From: Bacteroidales bacterium UBA1181
Lineage (GTDB): Bacteria; Bacteroidota; Bacteroidia; Bacteroidales; Paludibacteraceae
Direction: 5' to 3'
Length of the DNA stretch: 46,202 bases
Assembly: GCA_002310215.1 (NCBI GenBank)
Contig: DBYR01000032.1
Coordinates: forward strand, 6,836-53,037
The first letter of the stretch is position 1; every line of letters begins with the position of its first letter. The notes below the pieces were generated by a model. That model saw nothing but the letters and a program-made list of their open reading frames with translations. It had not been told where the DNA came from and made no database searches. Position numbers and translations under genes: made by a program. Shown one piece after another: positions 40,651 to 46,202 of this stretch.

Positions 40651-42984
40651 TTATGTATAATCGTGAATTATATATTTCATAATCTTGGCTAACGAAATGC
40701 CTTCAGGAGCAGCACTTGAGTGGCCTTTATTGATAATTCCGTCTGTAATCATGCGAGAAATATCCCATCTGACATTCTTGTACTCTTCTTCTACATTGAC
40801 AGCATTTAAATCAAATACGATATAGTAGTCTGAACTATTTGGAGCATACTTTGAACAATAGAATTTTTTTGTTAGCTCTTTTTTTGACATTATTCTTGGT
40901 CCTTTATTACTTAGCCTTAGTAGCCGTTGATCATTCCCCTTGTGTAGTAATACATATTTTGCGCCTATGATTTTTTGTTCCAGATGCACTGATCCATTTT
41001 TCGTTCCAGTACGTAGGTTATAGATTCCATTCTCTAAAATCCATTGCAAATGATTCTCGTCTCGGAATGAACCCAATAACACATAAGTTTCTTCGGGTAT
41101 TAAATCTCTGTTTGTTCCACATGACTCTGGCATAGGTTCGCAGATTATCGTAGGTTCTTCTTTGTATATTTCGTGTGTGTGGTATGATATGCGTTCTCGT
41201 TGAGATGCTCTATTTTGCATGTGTTGCAATATGTCATGCAGGAATTCCTTTATTTCTTTTGAATCGTTTTCAATACTGTTGGGGCGGAGACAAAATGCCC
41301 CCAATCCAGGTAGTATTTCATGAAACCCTCTAAGGTATTTATTCGTAGAACCTGGATAGAGAATATAGGCGCCACTGGTACGACGAATTGCATCTTTATA
41401 TGCGTGCATTTTCAGCAGATCTATTCGTTTGTAGATGCCTTTTTCCTCTTCTGTCTTCTCACGATTCATCATCAACTCTTTTTCGGAGAGTTCATTTTCA
41501 TCCTCATCGAGTGAGGTGGTCACATCTACGTCTTTATCGTTGAGTAAAATTTTACTCAATTTATATTTCGCATCAAAATGGATATGGACGATGAGGTTTT
41601 GTTCTTCAGCCTCAGATTCTTCAATATTCCCAGGCCAGATCGTTAGAGTGTAGTCTGGTCGCATTGATGTGGTCCAAGAACCACTTTTGTCCAGTTTCTC
41701 TGACGTGCTGAAAGTGCGGTTATAATACAAACGTACATTCAAGGTTCGTGAATTTTCACGGAATTGTCCTCCGATCATTTTCATGTGGCCTTGTTTGATT
41801 TGTAGATTGATATTATCATTGTCTGTTTTTACTAACTTCTTTTCATCTTCCTCCGTCATTTCTAGATGAAATGTTTCTTTGATAATATCTAGCAACTTGA
41901 AGAACACCCAATATTCGTAAAGTGCAGCTACATTTCGCTTGCCAGCTTGATAAACATTATCTCCTCCTTTCCATGTGATTTGTGCTGAAAGCTTCGACAT
42001 TGTCCATGCTTGTAGCACTTCTCTATATCCTTCCTTTCGTTGTAAGGCTGGACTGTTTAATGACATGGTTTGCAGATTAGAAACTTCAAGGAAGAATTTG
42101 TGGCTTAGCCAACCAGTTAGCTTGTTTGTTGTATACTCAGCCTCTCTTTTTAACCTAGGACTAGCATTTTTACATTGCTGGATGGCGCTGCAAAATGAAG
42201 CAAACGAATGTAATACGTATTTCACAAAACGGTTTTCTGCTACATCATTTGTGTCCTTTTTGTAAGAAACAATTAGTCTTTGAGGCACGCTTTTAATGTG
42301 GTTGAAAATCGTTTTGTTATCCAGGGGAATTCTGTTTCTGCTTGATGCAATCTGTTTTAATTCCTGCTGTCCTAGTCTTTTCACAGAGTATATGTCTTTC
42401 TCTGTGGTTGTCCCTGTCCATTTGTGAATGGGATTGTAGAAAATTTTATTTAGGGCATCTTCAAATTCTTCGCTGTCTACCAGTGATTTCATGAATGCGA
42501 ACTGTTGGTAGAGTGTGTGGCTGTCTTCGTTGGCATCTACCTCGAATCGTTGAGTGGTTGGTGCACCTTGCATCATCACTAAATCAGTGAAATGACCTGT
42601 AATATCACGAAGCATGGCTCGGTAATCTTCCCTGTATTCTACATTTTCAGAGCGGATTTCAAGACTCACTTCTGTTTCAAATTTCGAATCATCAATGATG
42701 GTTAAGGTCAAACAGCCAACGTATATGCCAGTTTTTATTAATCCTCGTGATTTTGTTTTTTTTGAGGGACGAACTAATTCGTGTTCTTTGAATTGATAGT
42801 TATTTTTGCTAAACTCGTACTCATATTCTGCCCCTTCAACCAATTGCCATTTGGATTCTCCCTCTTCTGCAGCTTGCTCATCCTCAAACAGTTTGGAGTT
42901 GTTTGAAGACCTGTAAATCGTCAAGGTGAACTTATGCCCTTTTGATTCCAGTGGAATGGTAAGCTGTTCTAATTCTTTCTCCAT
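40651..42984 (-). CDS. DUF2357 / PD-(D/E)xK nuclease subunit of an McrBC-like system
   Basis: A 777-residue protein. The N-terminal half resembles DUF2357 (FEDALNKIFYNPIHKWTG; YKKDTNDVAENRFVKYVL), the C-terminal half a PDDEXK_7-type (DUF524) nuclease. The catalytic residues appear as RPD near 441 and HFDAKYKL near 467-474, the Asp...DxK pattern of PD-(D/E)xK enzymes. A last ~170 residues (THEIYKEEPTIICEPM onwards) have no recognised motif. In McrBC-type restriction the nuclease works with a ring ATPase; the McrB-like gene directly upstream, 3 bases away, is the obvious partner. It presumably cuts modified or foreign DNA. The gene is visibly AT-rich against the housekeeping genes. Confidence 0.83.
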   Translation of the reverse strand: MEKELEQLTIPLESKGHKFTLTIYRSSNNSKLFEDEQAAEEGESKWQLVEGAEYEYEFSKNNYQFKEHELVRPSKKTKSRGLIKTGIYVGCLTLTIIDDSKFETEVSLEIRSENVEYREDYRAMLRDITGHFTDLVMMQGAPTTQRFEVDANEDSHTLYQQFAFMKSLVDSEEFEDALNKIFYNPIHKWTGTTTEKDIYSVKRLGQQELKQIASSRNRIPLDNKTIFNHIKSVPQRLIVSYKKDTNDVAENRFVKYVLHSFASFCSAIQQCKNASPRLKREAEYTTNKLTGWLSHKFFLEVSNLQTMSLNSPALQRKEGYREVLQAWTMSKLSAQITWKGGDNVYQAGKRNVAALYEYWVFFKLLDIIKETFHLEMTEEDEKKLVKTDNDNINLQIKQGHMKMIGGQFRENSRTLNVRLYYNRTFSTSEKLDKSGSWTTSMRPDYTLTIWPGNIEESEAEEQNLIVHIHFDAKYKLSKILLNDKDVDVTTSLDEDENELSEKELMMNREKTEEEKGIYKRIDLLKMHAYKDAIRRTSGAYILYPGSTNKYLRGFHEILPGLGAFCLRPNSIENDSKEIKEFLHDILQHMQNRASQRERISYHTHEIYKEEPTIICEPMPESCGTNRDLIPEETYVLLGSFRDENHLQWILENGIYNLRTGTKNGSVHLEQKIIGAKYVLLHKGNDQRLLRLSNKGPRIMSKKELTKKFYCSKYAPNSSDYYIVFDLNAVNVEEEYKNVRWDISRMITDGIINKGHSSAAPEGISLAKIMKYIIHDYT

Positions 42985-42987
42985 TCG

Positions 42988-44715
42988 TTAGGCTTCTGCA
43001 AAACTAGTAAATCCGTTGTCTATTACGGTATTGTACATCCTCTGGATCTTTTCTGCCGACTCTGGGTATTTAAAACTGTCTTGGTTGAATTCACCGTTGA
43101 TGTCAATGCTTGTATTATTCTTTTGGCAGAGTTGCCACATAGCGGTAAGCACAGGAACAAGTTTCTTTCTGGATCCGTGCAGCTTTGGAAGCAATTTTTG
43201 TAGAATTGCGGTATCTATTGCGACATCATCATCCAGGTTTCCGCTAGCGAATTGAATATAGCGGCTGATTTCGTTTACAGTGCGGTATCCAAATTCGGCG
43301 TGGACCCTTTTTAATTCCTTAAAGAAAGAAAGCAGAATCTCTTTGTTTTTTTCGTCTTTCTCAACTTGGCTTTTTGCTGTTTTTACAAAGTCTGCAGCTA
43401 TATCTGCACAGGTTGAATTGGCTTTCCCCATGTTGATATTAACCTTTTCCTCTAAATACTTCTCCATTTCATCATCGGCAATCTTGAATTCAATCACATT
43501 GGCACGATCAAGCACTTTGGGACTGAACATATAAGTAGTTTCGTCCACATTGATGGTGCCGATGATAAAAACATTTTTTGGAAGAACTATTTCAGAAGGG
43601 ACATCGTCTTCCTCGTTATCCCATAGTTTAATAGACTCACCAGACTCCATTGCACTAAGGAAATCTGCGAAATATCGTTCCACCACGCTGAGGTTCATTT
43701 CATCGAGGATTAGGAAGTATGGCTTGGAAGGATCTGCATTAGCTCGCAACAAGAGTTGTAATATTCCGCTTTCTGGTTGCACATATTCGTCTCTTGCTAA
43801 GGCATTTGGATAACCTAGTAGGGGTTCTCTATTAGTCCAGTCAGCTCCGATGGAAACCGTGCATACCTGCTCTTCGATATCCTCGCTTAAACATTTGGCG
43901 AAAGCCAGTGCCAATTGCGTCTTACCTGAACCCGCCAGACCGCTAAGAATGACAAAAGGTTTTGCCATTAATGAGTATGTAAGGCGTTTGATAAGAGTTT
44001 CGGAGTAGATGAGACCGGTGGATTGAATGGCCTCAATTATGCTAGAAATTGAAAAAGAGGCATGCGTCATTTCTTTTTGTGCTGGATTAGTTGAACTTGA
44101 TGGAGCTGGTGAATCTTGAATTGTATTTAGCAGTTCCTTGTATTTTTTATATATGCTAAGATAAAGATTGAGAATTTTTTCTCCTTCTTGTGAATCTTTA
44201 GTATTCCATAACGTGTAATATATGGATCCTACTCGATACCTGTCATCTGCAATATCTGCATTGCCATCTGTTTTCAGAATTGTATCGCTAATGTTCAATA
44301 AATTTCTAATCTGTTTCGAGTTGTTGGCAATTTCTTTTTTCCCTAATCTTGGTCCAAATTGTCCTGGAACTGTTGTCCCTTGATTTAATGTTATATAAAC
44401 ATGCTTATAATCTGATGAAAAGAGAAATACGATATAAACACCTTCACGAGTAGAAGTTGTGATGCCTTTGTCTAAAATCGCTATCCATGGGGTTTTTGTT
44501 GCTCTCCCTACACCAACAGATCCTTTGACTTTAAATTTACTAACTTGTTGTTGTCCAGTAAATAAGCTTTTTAAATATTTGGGGATATCTTTGGTGATTG
44601 TGTCTGATATGTCTTTGCTAATGTCAGATGTATATCTTGCTTCTTTAAATGTATCTGTATTGGAGAAACATCTATCGAAGGATTCATTTATATCGTCAAT
44701 GATTGATAAGTTCAT
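42988..44715 (-). CDS. McrB-like AAA+ ATPase with DUF3578 domain
   Basis: A 575-residue ATPase. Residues about 60-190 match the MrcB N-terminal domain DUF3578 (VGVGRATKTPWIAILDKGIT; GVYIVFLFSSDYKHVYITLNQG), thought to recognise target DNA. The AAA+ domain has Walker A GLAGSGKTQLA near 258, Walker B FLILDEMNLS near 333 and the McrB-type segment GTINVDETTYMFSPKVLDRAN near 385-405. McrB proteins use GTP in E. coli; here the nucleotide cannot be read. The ATG at 44715 is chosen over TTG 44730. It ends 3 bases before the nuclease gene, so the two form a coupled pair. Confidence 0.87.
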   Translation of the reverse strand: MNLSIIDDINESFDRCFSNTDTFKEARYTSDISKDISDTITKDIPKYLKSLFTGQQQVSKFKVKGSVGVGRATKTPWIAILDKGITTSTREGVYIVFLFSSDYKHVYITLNQGTTVPGQFGPRLGKKEIANNSKQIRNLLNISDTILKTDGNADIADDRYRVGSIYYTLWNTKDSQEGEKILNLYLSIYKKYKELLNTIQDSPAPSSSTNPAQKEMTHASFSISSIIEAIQSTGLIYSETLIKRLTYSLMAKPFVILSGLAGSGKTQLALAFAKCLSEDIEEQVCTVSIGADWTNREPLLGYPNALARDEYVQPESGILQLLLRANADPSKPYFLILDEMNLSVVERYFADFLSAMESGESIKLWDNEEDDVPSEIVLPKNVFIIGTINVDETTYMFSPKVLDRANVIEFKIADDEMEKYLEEKVNINMGKANSTCADIAADFVKTAKSQVEKDEKNKEILLSFFKELKRVHAEFGYRTVNEISRYIQFASGNLDDDVAIDTAILQKLLPKLHGSRKKLVPVLTAMWQLCQKNNTSIDINGEFNQDSFKYPESAEKIQRMYNTVIDNGFTSFAEA

Positions 44716-44727
44716 ATGTGCATTTTT

Positions 44728-44735
44728 CAAAAATA
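44728..44735 (-). promoter_or_regulatory. weak -7 box before the McrB-like gene
   Basis: On the minus strand the bases read TATTTTTG, an exact TAnnTTTG, only 12 bases before the start codon at 44715; CAA (44752-44754) as a -33 relic stands 16 bases away, short of the usual distance. The leader would be very short. Confidence 0.3.
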
Positions 44736-44821
44736 TAGTAAGTTACTGATTCAAGCGTCTTTTGCTCATGTCTTATTCCGTCACTCCATGTTCGTCCGAA
44801 CCGCCCTAACATGGGAACTTT

Positions 44822-44853
44822 TTTTACACCCCCCCCAAAGTTATGCAAAAAAA
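44822..44853. repeat. homopolymer tracts upstream of the McrB-like gene
   Basis: A run of T, a run of eight C (44829-44836) and a run of eight A (44846-44853) follow within about 30 bases, roughly 110 bases before the McrB-like start. A poly-C/poly-G run of this length is prone to slippage. The surrounding 44736-44913 stretch shows no gene. Confidence 0.6.
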
Positions 44854-44913
44854 ATAATTGGTCGAAACAAATTGAACCCGATTCTGAAAATTTTAAGCGA
44901 AGGCTTTGGCCTA

Positions 44914-45084
44914 TTATATATGTACAAAAGATTTTAACCTGTTTTTTACAACAATCACTGTTTTTTTGTTGTCCATAATTGATATCTCTACAGCCAAATA
45001 TTCTGCAATAACAAACTTTGCCTTTGTGTTATCAGGAGATACACAATAGGGATATCTTTCTTTCTGGACGAATTGCCCAATCAA
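44914..45084 (-). CDS. possible small protein (56 aa) between receiver-like and McrB-like genes
   Basis: On the minus strand a frame opens with TTG at 45084 and stops at 44914, giving 56 residues that include GQFVQKERYPYCVSPDNT and KKTVIVVKNRLKSF. The frame stays open further upstream, inside the 3' part of the partial gene at 45093, in a different phase, without an ATG. It may be a small gene or a C-terminal part lost to a frameshift. The residue mix looks like real protein, which is the only support. Confidence 0.3.
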   Translation of the reverse strand: MIGQFVQKERYPYCVSPDNTKAKFVIAEYLAVEISIMDNKKTVIVVKNRLKSFVHI

Positions 45085-45092
45085 TGCAACGT

Positions 45093-46202
45093 TTATTCTA
45101 GTGTTGGCTGTATTATTGACAACCCCAATCTTGCTGCGTGTGATGAAAATTTTTGAAGAATATCTGCAAATAAGCGGTGCTTTACCATAAAGAGTAGTTT
45201 GTATGCCGAAGCGTCTTTCATGGTTTCGTCACTTTTAATATCTATGTTCCTAAAATCAAAGCACATAAACTTAATGGTACTATCGTACTCAATAGGCCAT
45301 ATCAAATACTTTGAATCAGCTTTAAACGTTTTCTGAACATATTCATTGAGTTTTTCTTTTGTTGTTGGACAATCTATCATAAAACCACCGATAAGTCTTG
45401 ATGATACTTTTTTGTGAGAAAAATCACATGGTGGCGTCATCTCAATAGCGATTGGAATACAGTTTAGTTTTTTAGGAGAATTCTGTAGCTTTAAAAAAGT
45501 ATTGTCCTGTACAACTTTATAGACATTCCCAGGCATTATTGTTGTTTGGTCAGTAATTGATAAATCAAGTAATAGTCTTGAATTGATTTTAGCGGTTTGT
45601 TTAAGTTCCTGTTCAAACGTATTATAGTCAGGTTTGCTGACTTTTTGAGGAAAAATGTCAGCATGTTTGATCTGTTGTGTTATTAAATCAGAATACAATA
45701 GTTCATCAAATGCTCTATATGCATCTTTGTACATTCCGTCATATACTTGCATGTCTTTAGTTGGAATGCCAGAGTAATTCTTTGCTATTTGATACAGTAA
45801 ATATGGAAATTGATCTGGTTGTTTCTCGTATTCGGGTACTAATTGATACATATTGTTTAGTGCTTTGTCAGAAGCAATCTCAATAGAGTTCCTCCAATTG
45901 AAGAAAAATAGCGCAGCATTATTTTTAAGCAACTCGTTATTCAAATCTTCCCATAATGTACTATAACCCTTTTCAAGATAGATAGACTTGTCTAGCCCAA
46001 CAACAAAAAGTGGGGTTGTATATTCATTATTTGTGGCATCTATTGAAAGTTTTTCTTTAAACAATTGGATGTTGTCTGTTTCTTTAAGGTGTTTAGTCCA
46101 TAAAATAAGACCATAAGAACCAAAGTTATTACGGCATAGTTCCTTTAATATTTTTCTTATAAGACTTATATTTTCAGCTGGATTCGTTCTGGTATCATCC
46201 AA
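45093..46202 (-). CDS. partial gene: receiver-like protein with 'TPPCD' C-terminal module
   Basis: The 3' 369 codons of a gene whose start lies beyond the window edge; the frame is open at position 46202. The N-terminal visible part (LDDTRTNP, SLIRKILKELCRNNFGSYGLILWTKHL) resembles proteins with a receiver-like domain, where paired acidic residues would form the phosphoacceptor pocket. The C-terminal part has PGNVYKVVQDN and IAIEMTPPCDFSHKKV, a 'TPxCD' module found in uncharacterised bacterial proteins, and ends in KHRLFADILQKFSSHAARLG. It precedes the McrB-like/nuclease pair in the same direction, 378 bases from it, so it may be a sensor or regulator of that system; this is inference. It shares the low GC of its neighbours. 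Confidence 0.6.
   Translation of the reverse strand: MDDTRTNPAENISLIRKILKELCRNNFGSYGLILWTKHLKETDNIQLFKEKLSIDATNNEYTTPLFVVGLDKSIYLEKGYSTLWEDLNNELLKNNAALFFFNWRNSIEIASDKALNNMYQLVPEYEKQPDQFPYLLYQIAKNYSGIPTKDMQVYDGMYKDAYRAFDELLYSDLITQQIKHADIFPQKVSKPDYNTFEQELKQTAKINSRLLLDLSITDQTTIMPGNVYKVVQDNTFLKLQNSPKKLNCIPIAIEMTPPCDFSHKKVSSRLIGGFMIDCPTTKEKLNEYVQKTFKADSKYLIWPIEYDSTIKFMCFDFRNIDIKSDETMKDASAYKLLFMVKHRLFADILQKFSSHAARLGLSIIQPTLE

Noticed and set aside
40571..40657. Plus-strand frame with LDEGIKNSLIASEI-like peptide
   Set aside because: Short, without start codon and overlapping the end of the nuclease gene; probably chance.
1..46202. CRISPR array, tRNA, rRNA, intact insertion sequence or prophage
   Set aside because: None of their signs (regular spaced repeats, cloverleaf ends, transposase motifs, phage structural genes) were found; the DUF5131 and RhuM genes alone do not make a prophage.

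Overview
The window reads as a chromosomal segment of a Bacteroidales bacterium; I cannot name the genus. The grounds are promoter-like sites of the Bacteroidetes form TTTG-N19/20-TAnnTTTG, few Shine-Dalgarno sequences, many lipoproteins with Bacteroidetes-style lipoboxes, RhuM-family genes, a TetR/TolC/MFP/RND operon, and LpxK with a phosphatidylethanolamine pathway. I saw no rRNA, tRNA, CRISPR array or intact insertion sequence.

Layout. 1-464: an AT-rich promoter region and a tiny gene that may be the remnant of an antitoxin. 465-5994 (minus): a housekeeping operon of cation/proton antiporter, acyltransferase, ruvB and a D-2-hydroxyacid dehydrogenase. 6000-6718: a gene-free stretch with a cluster of REP-like palindromes and a probable terminator with its own promoter, possibly a small RNA. 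6719-13024 (minus): a prolyl-oligopeptidase-type peptidase without signal peptide, an ABC-F ATPase, a D-glycerate 3-kinase-like kinase and a thioredoxin-fold exported protein that lacks CxxC. 13081-13755: a lipoprotein nitroreductase. 14009-20875: a complete RND efflux operon (TetR, TolC, membrane fusion protein, RND pump) that ends in a small P-II/CutA-like protein. 21248-24976: a giant exported coiled-coil protein with an internal repeat, a conserved-looking C-terminal domain and a Ser/Glu/Lys tail. 25021-30172: envelope lipid genes cdsA, psd, pssA, sppA-type peptidase and lpxK, with ATGA overlaps joining psd-pssA-sppA. 30198-32320: purine nucleoside phosphorylase, a DUF5131 protein and a YjbQ-family protein.

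32452-36849 is an accessory-looking AraC locus: a lipoprotein alpha/beta hydrolase, an iron-sulfur-flavoprotein-like reductase, a lipoprotein flavodoxin, an AraC regulator and a lipoprotein that joins a flavodoxin to a cyclophilin-like domain. Three of the five products carry lipoprotein signals, so part of this redox module appears to act outside the cytoplasm.

36863-46202 (minus) looks like a defence-type island and becomes visibly AT-richer after about 40440. It holds a DUF2156/GNAT fusion, two RhuM paralogues (plus the relic of a third), an McrB-like AAA+ ATPase with DUF3578 domain directly coupled to a DUF2357/PD-(D/E)xK nuclease, and upstream of them a partial gene with a receiver-like start and a 'TPPCD' C-terminal module. 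The best candidates for undescribed biology are the three-gene McrB-like system, the giant coiled-coil protein, the RND-linked P-II-like protein and the exported flavodoxin locus. All functional statements rest on reading motifs by eye; no search was run.
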